The notes under the pieces were generated by a model that saw only the letters and a list, made by a program, of their open reading frames with translations, had not been told where the DNA came from and made no database searches. Positions 41,406-51,559 of a DNA stretch of 64,000 bases are shown in pieces. Position 1 is the stretch's first letter; every line of letters begins with the position of its first letter. Position numbers and translations under genes: made by a program. Origin of the DNA: Saccharomycodes ludwigii (lineage: Eukaryota > Ascomycota > Saccharomycetes > Saccharomycodales > Saccharomycodaceae); the NCBI RefSeq assembly GCF_020623625.1, contig NC_060200.1, positions 1,604,501 through 1,668,500 on the forward strand, written 5' to 3'.

Positions 41406-42047
41406 ATGTCTGCCGTGCCTTCTTCCACTAATAGTGCTTCATTTGACTCCATTTTAAAGATATTATTGATCGGTGATTCAGGGGTAGGAAAATCATGTTT
41501 ATTAATTCGTTTTGTGGACGATAAATTCAATCCATCATTTATTACTACAATCGGTATCGATTTCAAAATAAAAACTATTGATATCAACGGTAAAAAGATT
41601 AAGTTACAATTGTGGGATACTGCTGGTCAAGAACGTTTTAGAACTATTACCACAGCTTACTATCGGGGTGCTATGGGCATCATCTTAGTTTATGATGTTG
41701 GTGATGAAAGAACGTTTACTAATATAAGAGAATGCTGGTATAATACAGTTACTGCTAATGCATCTAGTGATTGTCAATTAATGCTAGTCGCCAACAAATG
41801 TGACGACGATGTTGAAAGAGTAGTTACTACGGAACAGGGAGAAACCCTGGCCAAAGAATTAGGTATGCCATTTATCGAAGCCAGTGCTAAAAATAATAAG
41901 AATGTCGATGAAATTTTTTTTAGGATAGCCAAATTGATTCAAGAAAAGATTGATAGCGATAAAGTTGTTAATGAGAATAGTACTAGTACAGAAGGTGTGA
42001 ATATTAATAGTAATAGTACGCAATCGTCTAAAAATAATTGTTGTTAA
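41406..42047 (+). CDS. SEC4: Rab GTPase of post-Golgi secretory vesicles, Sec4
   Basis: 213 residues. P-loop GDSGVGKS (23-30), effector switch [12 protein letters not shown], switch [15 protein letters not shown] and NKCD (guanine specificity) are all present, and the C-terminus ends in CC for double geranylgeranylation. Switch regions are identical or nearly so to S. cerevisiae Sec4 (YFL005W), which delivers vesicles to the exocyst at the bud. The region after switch II ([10 protein letters not shown] and the DDDVERVVT loop) differs more than usual from S. cerevisiae. Ypt8-type or other Rab8 paralogues are alternatives, but the place between BLM10 and VTC2 is decisive. Confidence 0.96.
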   Translation: MSAVPSSTNSASFDSILKILLIGDSGVGKSCLLIRFVDDKFNPSFITTIGIDFKIKTIDINGKKIKLQLWDTAGQERFRTITTAYYRGAMGIILVYDVGDERTFTNIRECWYNTVTANASSDCQLMLVANKCDDDVERVVTTEQGETLAKELGMPFIEASAKNNKNVDEIFFRIAKLIQEKIDSDKVVNENSTSTEGVNINSNSTQSSKNNCC

Positions 42048-42609
42048 AGAAGAACCTTCATTCTTTTTATTTCTTTCTTTTTGAAGGCAGGGGAAAATAG
42101 AATTTAATTCAATGAAGCTGAAAGGAAGCCATTTGACAAACAAATAATTATCATCTTTATTTTATTCAGGAATTACAGTAATGGTAATGCATGATTTCGA
42201 AGGTAAGTAAATAATTGTTATATAATTATTTATATGTAAAAAAAACAAACAAAGAAAAAATACAAAATTAAAAGATAGAAATGTTTTTAAAATAGATTAT
42301 ATGATAGTGATCTTATACTGTCTTATGCTTAATAAATTGATTAGAAAAACGTATTATAAGCAACATATATAAATAATTTTAGTATTTAATAACAAATATT
42401 TTTTTTTTTCCTTTTCCTTTTCCTTTTCCTTTCCCTTCCACTGAAAGCGTAGTGCGACGGACACACGGACTTACAGAAGTTGCTGATAGAGTAAAATAAT
42501 AGTAATATAAGATTAATAATGAGTTATGATAGTGTGATATGTAATTTGGTTTAATTATTTAACTTTTGTTTGCTGTATCATCTTTTGTGCTTAATAACTA
42601 TGATTAGCG

Positions 42610-42615
42610 CACGTG
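42610..42615. promoter_or_regulatory. CACGTG box, possible Pho4 site, upstream of VTC2
   Basis: GCGCACGTGGTGGGG contains CACGTGG, a good Pho4 site, about 815 bp before VTC2. VTC genes are induced by Pho4 in phosphate starvation in S. cerevisiae. Confidence 0.4.
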
Positions 42616-42798
42616 GTGGGGAATAGAAAAGAAGGAAAAGCCGTTAAGGAATAATGCAAGAATACATAATTTATTTGTGATTATAAATTGCATCTTATTA
42701 TTATTATTATTATTGGCATTTTTACAATATAAGCTAAAGAAAATGTCAATTTGTCTAATTAAAATTAAAATTGAAATTAAAATTAAAATTAAATCAGC

Positions 42799-42804
42799 CA
42801 CGTG
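42799..42804. promoter_or_regulatory. Second CACGTG box upstream of VTC2
   Basis: GCCACGTGC, about 625 bp before VTC2. Pho4 and Cbf1 share this core, so the factor is not certain. Confidence 0.4.
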
Positions 42805-43426
42805 CTTCTAAATTCCAGTAAAATCATCTTGGATAGTCGTATCATCCATCTTTTTCTTGTGCAATAAAAAATAAAAATAACTAAATAACATATAAAACAT
42901 TTGACAGTAACAATCAAAAACAATAATATTTTTTTCTTTTTCTTTTCTTTTTATTTGTAAGTTGTCCCTTAAATCCCAAAAAAAGAAATTATATATATAA
43001 AATGTACTTTACAAGGTTGTATAATCTTTATTTCCCACATTCTCTATATTTTATTTGTTAATTTACTTATCATTTTTTTTTTTCTCTTTCCCTCTTTCCC
43101 TCTTTTTTCTTTTTTTTTTTCTTTTTCTTTTTCTTTTTCCCTTCTTCTTTTTCCCTTCTTCTTTTTCTTTTCTTTCTGTTCATTAAACAACAAGTTTTAT
43201 ATAATATTGACTTTTAACAACGTGATAACCTTATATATAAAAAGAACAGTCTTCTAACAATACCAACCAAACTAGTAAGAAAACAATTTTCTTTCCCCCA
43301 TCCTTTTCCCTTTTCATCAAGACTTTTGCCTTTTCCTTTCGTTGATAATAACTCAATAGCCCAATCATACCATCACAGGAATAAATAAATAAATAAACAA
43401 TTAAAAATATCCAGGGAAATAATAAA

Positions 43427-46135
43427 ATGTTGTTCGGTGTAAAGTTAGCAAATGATATTTATCCTCCATGGAGAGATTCATATATAAATTACGATAAATT
43501 AAAGAATTTATTGAAGGAACAACAAGCCTCTAAAAATTGGACTGATAAAGATGAGTCTGAATTTGTTTCTGTTTTAGATGAAGAGTTAGAAAAAGTTTAT
43601 ACTTTTCAAACCAAAAAGTATCATCAAGTGATGGAAAAATTGAATAAATTAGAGGATGAAACTGATGACAATAATGATTTATCTAAAGTTAATATGAAAG
43701 TTTTCCATGACATTTTAGAAACTTGCTTAAACGAAGCTCAAGAATTGGATAATTTTTCTAGATTAAACTTTACTGGTTTTACCAAGATCGTTAAAAAACA
43801 CGATAAATTGCATCCAAATTATCCAAGTGTGAGATCATTGCTACAAGTAAGATTAAAAGAACTACCATTTCACAGTGAAGAATATTCGCCATTGCTATAC
43901 AAGATTTCATATTTGTACAATATTTTTAGATGCAACAACCCAAGTTCTGCTTCAAATATTGCAAACAGTACCACCTCTGCTCTGGGCTCTAAATCTTTGG
44001 AACAATCATTCAAATTAAATAGTGTTTCCCAATCTGAAGAAAATGTTTACGATAGCTTTAAGTTTTGGATCCACCCAGATAACTTGATGGAAGTCAAAAC
44101 TAGAATTTTGAGACATTTACCAGTTTTAGTTTATGCTGCTCCTCCAAACGAAAACGATGATTTAATTGACAGGTTGGAAAGCAATCTTATCAATGGAGAC
44201 ATCCATAATTTTAATGAAGATGAATTGAGTTATGGTGGTTCTTCTGCAACTTCCTCCGATGCTGATAACTCCAAAAAGAGCTTATTAACTAATAATAAGA
44301 ATGGTGGTGTTATTGCTGCTTCCACTTTTGCTAAGGCGGGAAATGGCAAAGGCAATGGCACCGCTAAAAAGCGTGAGTCCGGTTCTCGTAGTAAGGCTAA
44401 TTACTATGACCCGGTTATAACCACCATTTACTTTGATAATACTGACTTGGAATTGTACAATGATAAGTTGTTAAAAACTAACCAAGCACCAACTTTAAGA
44501 TTAAGATGGACAGGTAGATTGGCAAATAAACCTGACGTATTTTTGGAAGAACGTGTTCATGTTGAGGACAGTGTTACTCACAATAACGATTTTGATGAAA
44601 CTAGAATTCAAATAAAACCAAAGTTTATCAGTGGCTTTATTCGTGGTAATCGCGAGTATAAGGACAAGTCAGTCGCTAAATTGAGGGAAAGTGGTAATCA
44701 ACAATCTGATTTGGCTAAATTGGAGCATGACTTTGACTCTATTCAGTCTTTTATTACTACTAAAAGTTTAGAACCAGTTTTGAGAGCTATGTACATTAGA
44801 ACAGCTTTCCAAATTCCGGGCGATGATAGAATCAGGGTCACTATTGATTCTGATATCTTATACATCAGAGAGGATTCTTTTGATCAAGACAGGCCGGTTA
44901 GAGATCCAAGATCTTGGCACAGAACTGATATTGATTCCTCTGTTGCCAACCCATTAAAATTTTTGAGAGTTGGTGAGTTTTTCAAGTTTCCGTTCAGTGT
45001 CATGGAAATAAAGGTTAAAAGACCTGCAGCAGCTTCTCATACTAACTTTACGTCTCCAGCTTTATACAATTCTAAACACAGCAAATGGATTAGTGAGTTG
45101 ACCAATTCTCATTTGGTTAAGGAAGTTCCTAAATTTTCCAAGTTTGTTCAAGGTATTGCATCCTTGTTTGGCGAGGATGATAAGTTGGATATCTTGCCAT
45201 TTTGGCTACCTGATTTGGAAAGCGACATCAAAAAAGATCCTCAACAAGCTTACGAGGAAGAAAAGAAAAAATTAAAAAAACAAAAAGAAGCCGAAAGGAG
45301 AGTAAGTAAGTTGCAAAGATTTTCTGTTGTTTCCTCATCTGGTACCGGAAATATGATTGCTGATAATATGGCTTCCAATACCGCTGATAACACTGAGGCC
45401 TTGAATGTTAGTGCAGACATTGAAGATCATGAGTCTTCAGAGGAAGAAGACGAGTCCAATAGTGCTATTGGTGGCTCTAGTTCAAAAAATAAGAAAAAAA
45501 CAAAGAAAAATAAGAAAAACAGACTTGCAAATCCAAAATTTTTCCAGGTTTTGACTAATCCCAAGTTGACTGGTGTTGACTCTGAAGATGATGAATTCGA
45601 GTTACCCGCTGGCGTGAAAAAACCTACTCAGTATTTGAAAAATGCTGGTCCTGTTAAAGTTGAAGCCAAAGTATGGTTAGCCAATGAACGTACTTTTAAC
45701 AAATGGTTGAGTGTTACTACCTTATTGAGTGCTCTAACTTTTTCTATCTATAGTTCAGTTAAGAGAGCCGCTTTTCCTCATTTGGCTGATACTTTGGCCT
45801 ATATTTATTTTGGGTTGACGATCTTTACTGGCCTGTGGTCTTATAGGACATTTACTCATAGATTAAATGTTATAAGAGAAAGAAGTGGTCAGCATTTAGA
45901 TGCCCCACTGGGTCCTCTATTGGTGGCTCTGGTTGTTGCTGTCACATTGTGTGTTAATTTTGTTGTAGCTTTTAGAGAATCTTATAAGAATAGATATGGG
46001 GATTTAGTTGACAATAATGCTGCTAATGTATTTATTAATTCTGTTGGTAGTGAATTGCCAAACACTTTGAAACCTATTCAAGAATTTATCTATAAAGTAG
46101 TTGGTGCTGCCTCTGCCTCTGTTACAGAAAATTGA
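43427..46135 (+). CDS. VTC2: Vacuolar transporter chaperone subunit Vtc2/Vtc3
   Basis: 902 residues. An N-terminal SPX domain (about 1-170, MLFGVKLANDIYPPW and the Lys-rich IVKKHDKLHPNYP) senses inositol pyrophosphates. The middle triphosphate-tunnel domain (about 200-570) resembles that of Vtc4, although in Vtc2/3 it is not the catalytic copy. The C-terminal VTC domain has about three membrane spans (about 765-865). The complex makes polyphosphate and passes it into the vacuole. S. cerevisiae has the duplicates VTC2 (YFL004W) and VTC3 (YPL019C). The single gene here, between SEC4 and ULP1 (next to VTC3 in S. cerevisiae), is best read as their unduplicated parent. A basic linker at about 680-705 is lineage-specific in length. 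Confidence 0.93.
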   Translation: MLFGVKLANDIYPPWRDSYINYDKLKNLLKEQQASKNWTDKDESEFVSVLDEELEKVYTFQTKKYHQVMEKLNKLEDETDDNNDLSKVNMKVFHDILETCLNEAQELDNFSRLNFTGFTKIVKKHDKLHPNYPSVRSLLQVRLKELPFHSEEYSPLLYKISYLYNIFRCNNPSSASNIANSTTSALGSKSLEQSFKLNSVSQSEENVYDSFKFWIHPDNLMEVKTRILRHLPVLVYAAPPNENDDLIDRLESNLINGDIHNFNEDELSYGGSSATSSDADNSKKSLLTNNKNGGVIAASTFAKAGNGKGNGTAKKRESGSRSKANYYDPVITTIYFDNTDLELYNDKLLKTNQAPTLRLRWTGRLANKPDVFLEERVHVEDSVTHNNDFDETRIQIKPKFISGFIRGNREYKDKSVAKLRESGNQQSDLAKLEHDFDSIQSFITTKSLEPVLRAMYIRTAFQIPGDDRIRVTIDSDILYIREDSFDQDRPVRDPRSWHRTDIDSSVANPLKFLRVGEFFKFPFSVMEIKVKRPAAASHTNFTSPALYNSKHSKWISELTNSHLVKEVPKFSKFVQGIASLFGEDDKLDILPFWLPDLESDIKKDPQQAYEEEKKKLKKQKEAERRVSKLQRFSVVSSSGTGNMIADNMASNTADNTEALNVSADIEDHESSEEEDESNSAIGGSSSKNKKKTKKNKKNRLANPKFFQVLTNPKLTGVDSEDDEFELPAGVKKPTQYLKNAGPVKVEAKVWLANERTFNKWLSVTTLLSALTFSIYSSVKRAAFPHLADTLAYIYFGLTIFTGLWSYRTFTHRLNVIRERSGQHLDAPLGPLLVALVVAVTLCVNFVVAFRESYKNRYGDLVDNNAANVFINSVGSELPNTLKPIQEFIYKVVGAASASVTEN

Positions 46136-46754
46136 TTCTATTATTTTGTATTTTGATGCATTTTTTTTTTTTATTTTTTATTTTATACTTTGTAACCTTA
46201 TATAATTTCAAATAAAAATTAAAACTCTATACCTGTCCATATCAAGGTTTATTGTAGTTTCAAAAAATGCAATTTAACTGGCTCGAAATAAACATATACT
46301 TATCACTCAAGATTAAAAATTTACTAGTGTTTGTGTGATTTGTGGACATAAATATCATTTCTCTGTATGATTTTGGCAATGTTATATATTAAAATATATG
46401 CATATATATTTTTATTTTATTTTATTTTATTTTAACATATTATTCAATAACGTCGTATGAAATGCTTTAACAATAATAATAGTTTTTTTTTTTAAAAAAA
46501 ACTTTTAAGAAAAAGGTGTAGATCTTTTTAGCGAACAATAAACAAGACTCAAAAGTTTTATATTGGCAAGGTTTTTATTTAAAAAAAAAAAAAAAAAAGT
46601 ACAGCATATTTTTATTTTTATTTAATCCCATATATATTAACTCAGACAGTATTCCATAGTAAATCCTATGTTTTATACTGTGCTACAATTTTCCAACAAC
46701 TAAAGTATTCAACTAAATAAAACAAATACAAATATCATCCAAGTATATGGAGTA
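46136..46754. other. VTC2-ULP1 spacer
   Basis: 619 bp, very AT-rich, with TTTTA repeats near 46409-46435 and an A18 run near 46580. No gene seen. Confidence 0.5.
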
Positions 46755-48818
46755 GTGTTTCTAGTAATGACAAGTCCAAATATTAATGATAACGGTAGAA
46801 TAAATACTGAAAGAATTAATACTTTACCCATAAAAAAAATTTATGATGATCAATCCCAAAATTGGAAGGTTCAACAACAAAATATTATAGATATATATCA
46901 CAATGATGATATTGCAGATGAAGTTAGTGATTCTACCACCAAGAAAAGCGGTGACACTAAGATAACCCATCAGAAACAAATTATCTCAAATACAAGGCCG
47001 TATTTACCCAAAGACCCTGCTTTCATAATATATACTTCACCAATAACTTATTTATCGAATAAAAAAGGAGTTGCTGATAATAGTGAGGACAAGGTTAATG
47101 ATGATCTTAACAGTTTTGATAATTACAAGAAACAAAAAAAGAAAGAAAAAAATAATACTTTACCATATCCAAAGAGTAATGTTTTTCATCCAAAAACAAG
47201 TGCTAAAAGAAAACATGAAATTTGGTACGTTGCTACCAAAGATGATAACACTAATCTTGAAAAAACAACAATTGAACATTTAACAACTTCAGAATCACCA
47301 ACCATGTTTAAAAAAATAGCAAACAAATTTTACAACTTACTTTATTACAAGGAACCCCCTAAAACCATAACCACTGGAAAAACAACAGATTCTCTAAAAG
47401 ACACTGTTGAATATAACAAACCAAGCATTAAAAGAACTGAACGAAATGGATTTGATACACAATTTGTTCCACGTAAAAGAACCAAACCAATCACTGCAAT
47501 GGAAAGGCGCAAGATAGAGTTGTCAGAAAAACTAACCGGAAATTTAAATGCAAATAACTTGGAATTATTAGACCAAAGAAAAGATCCCTTTAATTGGAAT
47601 TCTCTTCCTGATACTGATACTATGGAAAAAGATGACAGAAAAAAAAACTTATCGCCTTATGGGACTGCTTTTTTCAGGAAAAGAAAACATATTCAAGAAA
47701 ATGAGCAACTTGCATTATGCACTAAACATGAAAATTATAATGGTCAAAATGAATTGGCCTTTTTGAAAAAAATATACAATGGTGAATCATATAGAACACC
47801 TGCCTCGATAGAAAAGGAAAGAGAAAATCAACTTAATCTGTTAAAAAAGGATAGTAAAAAGCAAAATAGCTACACTTTTAAAAATACAGTACAGGACTTG
47901 GTTGATAGGATTAAAAAATCTTTGTTTGCTGATTCCAAGGACATTGATGGAAATAATAATGATGTCATATTTGTAAAAGAACAAGCGGTTGATCCAACCA
48001 CTTTTACCAGACCACTAGCTTTAAAGGAAAAACTAATATTTGACAGAAGTTTAGTGACATTTCATGATGAATTTAAAGCTTACAAAGCTATCATTGAAGA
48101 AAGAGAACAATTAAAGCAGGAACTCGAAAAAAGAAGAAAGGAAAAGTTATCCAAAAGTTTGATACCAGATTTGAGTCAACATGAATTGGATAAAGTTTAT
48201 TCCATATTTGAAAATGGTACTAGTACAAAAACATGGAGATGTTATGATTTGGATATTGGCATGAGAGATATTAAAACATTGGTACCAGGTAGATGGCTAA
48301 ATGACACAATAATAGAATTTTTCATGAAGTATATAGAAAATAAAAACGAAAAAGTCGTATCCTTTAACTCATTTTTTTTTACAGCCCTTTCAGAAAGAGG
48401 TTATCAAGGTGTCAGAAGATGGATGAAAAGGAAAAAAGTGGATATTAACAATTTATCCAAGATTTTCACGCCTATTAATATAAATAGAAGCCATTGGGCC
48501 CTAGGTATGATCGATATTACTCGGAAAAAAATAATATATGTCGATTCCTTATCAAATGCCTCAAACACAGGTCCAAAAGTTTTTAGCATGCTATCCCTAC
48601 TCAAGGATTATCTTTTAGAAGAAAGCAAGGGTAAATTAGGCGATGGCTTTGAACTTGAGCACATAGGCTGCCCCCAGCAACCAAATGGATTTGATTGTGG
48701 TATTTATGTTTGCATGAATTCTCTATATTTAAGCAAAAATAGATATTTAGATTTTAAATCCAAAGATGCTCTAAAGATGAGAGAGTATATAGCAGATTTA
48801 ATTATAAATAGTGACTAA
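46755..48818 (+). CDS. ULP1: SUMO protease Ulp1
   Basis: 687 residues (start at Met1 or Met5). The C-terminal C48 protease domain (about 490-687) has the triad His in NRSHWALG (about 580), Asp in YVDSLS (about 597) and Cys in FDCGIYVC (about 647), with the Gln of CPQQPNG for the oxyanion hole. WLNDTIIEFFMKYIE and ERGYQGVRRWMKRKK are nearly identical to S. cerevisiae Ulp1 (YPL020C). Ulp1 matures SUMO (Smt3) and removes it from targets at nuclear pores. The N-terminal half, including PYGTAF-type and NLS-like KRKRT stretches, should tether it to karyopherins. The S. cerevisiae gene is next to VTC3, as here next to VTC2. Confidence 0.97.
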   Translation: MFLVMTSPNINDNGRINTERINTLPIKKIYDDQSQNWKVQQQNIIDIYHNDDIADEVSDSTTKKSGDTKITHQKQIISNTRPYLPKDPAFIIYTSPITYLSNKKGVADNSEDKVNDDLNSFDNYKKQKKKEKNNTLPYPKSNVFHPKTSAKRKHEIWYVATKDDNTNLEKTTIEHLTTSESPTMFKKIANKFYNLLYYKEPPKTITTGKTTDSLKDTVEYNKPSIKRTERNGFDTQFVPRKRTKPITAMERRKIELSEKLTGNLNANNLELLDQRKDPFNWNSLPDTDTMEKDDRKKNLSPYGTAFFRKRKHIQENEQLALCTKHENYNGQNELAFLKKIYNGESYRTPASIEKERENQLNLLKKDSKKQNSYTFKNTVQDLVDRIKKSLFADSKDIDGNNNDVIFVKEQAVDPTTFTRPLALKEKLIFDRSLVTFHDEFKAYKAIIEEREQLKQELEKRRKEKLSKSLIPDLSQHELDKVYSIFENGTSTKTWRCYDLDIGMRDIKTLVPGRWLNDTIIEFFMKYIENKNEKVVSFNSFFFTALSERGYQGVRRWMKRKKVDINNLSKIFTPININRSHWALGMIDITRKKIIYVDSLSNASNTGPKVFSMLSLLKDYLLEESKGKLGDGFELEHIGCPQQPNGFDCGIYVCMNSLYLSKNRYLDFKSKDALKMREYIADLIINSD

Positions 48819-48890
48819 ATAAACACCAACCATTATTAACGTTAACACAAGCACTAGCTCCCACTTGCTTGCAATAAACAACTTTTTCAA
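48819..48890. other. ULP1/MSH4 convergent spacer
   Basis: Only 72 bp separate the two stop codons, so their 3' UTRs must overlap or be very short. Confidence 0.7.
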
Positions 48891-51509
48891 CTACCAATCT
48901 ACATCAAAATTTAAAAGGAATTCATCTTGAAGATCTTTTAGGGAACGTACAGATACACATCCATCTGTGCTTTCGGAGAAAATTTCTAGTAGCGAAGCTA
49001 GATTATTTATTTGTTTAATCTTATTAGTTTCTACGCTGGTTTCCACTTCCATAAAATTTCTTGTATCTTGCTCGTATGATTCCTCCAAAATAGTAATTAT
49101 CCTGCGGGCTTCTTTTAAAATCTCTTTGGGAAATAAACTCTGAACAATTTTCAAACCGTGATGACCCATAGTTGCCGCTCTACCATCTGAGATCTTATAA
49201 GTCATTTTGACCGTGTTGCTAGTATTTTCTAGTTCCGATACCATCTCTAAATGAACTACAGAGGGTTGCGCTAGTAACAATTTGGGAATCATGATAAAAT
49301 GGGTTGATAAAAAAACTGTACAACTTTTCCCCGTCAAATATTCTGTAATCGCCAATGATATAGCAAAGCCATCATTAATGCTTGAACCTCTTCCTAACTC
49401 ATCAATAATCAACAAACTTTTCTCATCTATGTCATCCAAAAAGTATGCCATTTCTCTCATTTCTGTACAAAATGTCGAAGAATTAATTTCAATTTCATCA
49501 TGACATAACCTAGCATGTATTTTTTCATATACTGGAAAACATGCATATGAAGCGGGAACGAAACATCCAATTTGAGCTAAAATTACGGCAAAAACAATTT
49601 GTTTTAAATAAACAGATTTACCACTCATATTACAACCTGTAATAATGTGTATCAAAGAACTACCTCTAATAGATACCACATCATTGGACACAAAGTTACT
49701 AATCCTCTTTTCCAAAATCGGATGTCTTAAGTCTTTGAGTACAAGCTTATTGGAAAACTCTGGAACACAATAACCCTCGTTTTTAACAATGTGATAGACA
49801 AACGAACAAAGCAAATCTAAGATGGCCAAGCTTTCAGATACCATAAACAAAGTGGAAATGTACTGTGTAATTTCGTGTAACAAATCGTTAATAACACCTT
49901 CCGTAATCAGAATAATTTCAACCGTAACCTCATGCAATCGCATGTTAAGTTTCATAATGTCTAAGGTAGAAAATTCGATATAATTGCCCCTCACAACCCT
50001 GTTTATAAAGATTTCAGGGAATGTGTAAGACTCACTAAAATCTTTTTTCTTTAATCTCAAATAAAAGCCTCTAGAAGAATCAAAATAATAATCTAAGTTT
50101 AAATTATGATCTTTGGATAGAATTCCAATCTCATTGATAATATCAGCAACTATAGATTCATAAATTTTTCTTGAGATATCTAACAACCCATTTGAATCCG
50201 ACTTAACTGCATATAATTTTTGATTTTGCAAGTTTAAATGTCCACAATCCCAAGTGCAATCCTCATTGATATAATCATTAATTAACTCCTGAATCGAAAT
50301 GATATCTGGATGACCGCAAATATTTCTAACCTCACTCAATAAATCACAGCTAGACTCCGCCAACAATTTTTTTATTTTTAAAGTTATTTCCACTGAAGTT
50401 TTCAAAAGAATAACAAAATTTATTTTTTGATCCGCACTGATAGAGGCTTTATCTAATATCAACAACTTACTAAAAATAATATCCAAATCTTGACAACCTA
50501 ACAATGTCGATCTCATTTCAGAAAGCAATTCGGCGCCGTTTGCTTTTAATTCGCAAACAGCCTTTATTCTTGACAGTATTGCATCCTTATTTGTCAATGG
50601 TTGCAAAATATTTATCCTCAATAACCTTCTACCCATTTTGGTAACCGTATGATTTAAAAATTTGAAAAACGAAATGCCATTTTTGTCTGTTAAATTGCTC
50701 ACCAATTCCATATTTTTTATAGTTTTTGGATCAATCAAACACGTATGCTCTGCACAAACAAGTTTGATACGTATTTTTTCAAATTTGGTACCACAGGAAG
50801 ATTCTTTACAAAAATTCAAACATGCAGCTAAAGAGGCTAAGCCATAATCTTTATCCCTAAATTCTTCAAACTTTTTTTGTTTTTCATTTTCTTTAAAAAT
50901 ATTATATTTATTCAACATCTCCCAGCTCTGGGATATATCGTAGGTTTTTATATGTGCTTCTGTGATTCTTATTGGTTCAGGTACGTTATATTTAATAATC
51001 GTGGACAATTTTGAAACTACTGGAGATAAAGAAGTTGAGGGAATCAAGATTTCTGTGGGACTATAAACCTGTATTTTATGAACCGTTCGGATAAATATCT
51101 GTGTGTCAATGTAGTCTGATATTACAACTTCTCCAGTGACATAATTGAGTATAGATAACCCAACTCTAGGACTGGCATCTTTACAATTTTCATAGATACA
51201 ACATATGACCTCATCAGAAACTGGATTTAATATAGTAGATGGCGCTTGCGATTTTTGTCTTTTTGTTCCCGGTAATACAAATGCACTCGCTGTTCTGCTA
51301 TACGTTGATGGTGTTCTAGCGTTTGATACCCTTTTTGATTTTGTTGAATCTGTGCTAGTAAAAGACTTGTTCCTACTGCTGATAATATTTAACTCAAAAG
51401 AATGTTTCATCAATCCTTCTTTTATCTTGCTGTGATTTTTGTTTTGTTTTGAAATGGTCTTTTCATTCTCGAGCTTCCATGTATCTGGGACACCAGGAGT
51501 GCGTGACAT
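48891..51509 (-). CDS. MSH4: Meiotic MutS homologue Msh4
   Basis: 872 residues (S. cerevisiae Msh4 878; YFL003C). The N-terminal connector-like domain starts near CCIYENCKDASPRVGLS and lacks the mismatch-reading Phe-x-Glu domain, as expected for Msh4. The lever and core (about 290-590) lead to the ATPase: Walker A GCNMSGKSVYLKQ (about 620), Walker B LLIIDELGRGSS and the STH motif LSTHF. With Msh5 it stabilises Holliday junction intermediates and promotes interfering crossovers in meiosis. The start codon lies only 50 bp after the HST2 stop on the same strand, so the promoter must be within this gap or inside HST2. Confidence 0.96.
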   Translation of the reverse strand: MSRTPGVPDTWKLENEKTISKQNKNHSKIKEGLMKHSFELNIISSRNKSFTSTDSTKSKRVSNARTPSTYSRTASAFVLPGTKRQKSQAPSTILNPVSDEVICCIYENCKDASPRVGLSILNYVTGEVVISDYIDTQIFIRTVHKIQVYSPTEILIPSTSLSPVVSKLSTIIKYNVPEPIRITEAHIKTYDISQSWEMLNKYNIFKENEKQKKFEEFRDKDYGLASLAACLNFCKESSCGTKFEKIRIKLVCAEHTCLIDPKTIKNMELVSNLTDKNGISFFKFLNHTVTKMGRRLLRINILQPLTNKDAILSRIKAVCELKANGAELLSEMRSTLLGCQDLDIIFSKLLILDKASISADQKINFVILLKTSVEITLKIKKLLAESSCDLLSEVRNICGHPDIISIQELINDYINEDCTWDCGHLNLQNQKLYAVKSDSNGLLDISRKIYESIVADIINEIGILSKDHNLNLDYYFDSSRGFYLRLKKKDFSESYTFPEIFINRVVRGNYIEFSTLDIMKLNMRLHEVTVEIILITEGVINDLLHEITQYISTLFMVSESLAILDLLCSFVYHIVKNEGYCVPEFSNKLVLKDLRHPILEKRISNFVSNDVVSIRGSSLIHIITGCNMSGKSVYLKQIVFAVILAQIGCFVPASYACFPVYEKIHARLCHDEIEINSSTFCTEMREMAYFLDDIDEKSLLIIDELGRGSSINDGFAISLAITEYLTGKSCTVFLSTHFIMIPKLLLAQPSVVHLEMVSELENTSNTVKMTYKISDGRAATMGHHGLKIVQSLFPKEILKEARRIITILEESYEQDTRNFMEVETSVETNKIKQINNLASLLEIFSESTDGCVSVRSLKDLQDEFLLNFDVDW

Positions 51510-51559
51510 AATTGAACTTTACCTATGTATACACAAGTATATAAATATAGTATATATTT
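51510..51559 (-). promoter_or_regulatory. 50-bp HST2-MSH4 gap
   Basis: The gap holds TATA-like ATATATAC/TATAAATA stretches on the AT-rich strand and nothing else recognisable. It is unusually short for this window, where spacers are often above 500 bp. Confidence 0.4.

Larger units (their letters stand above)
42048..43426. other. Long VTC2 promoter region
   Basis: 1.38 kb with no gene. Holds two CACGTG boxes, CCTTTT repeats (about 42410-42434), an AAATTA-type repeat (42765-42793), a TTATTA run (42695-42715) and a long C/T-rich tract (about 43070-43165). A less AT-rich patch at 42440-42480 is unexplained. Confidence 0.5.
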
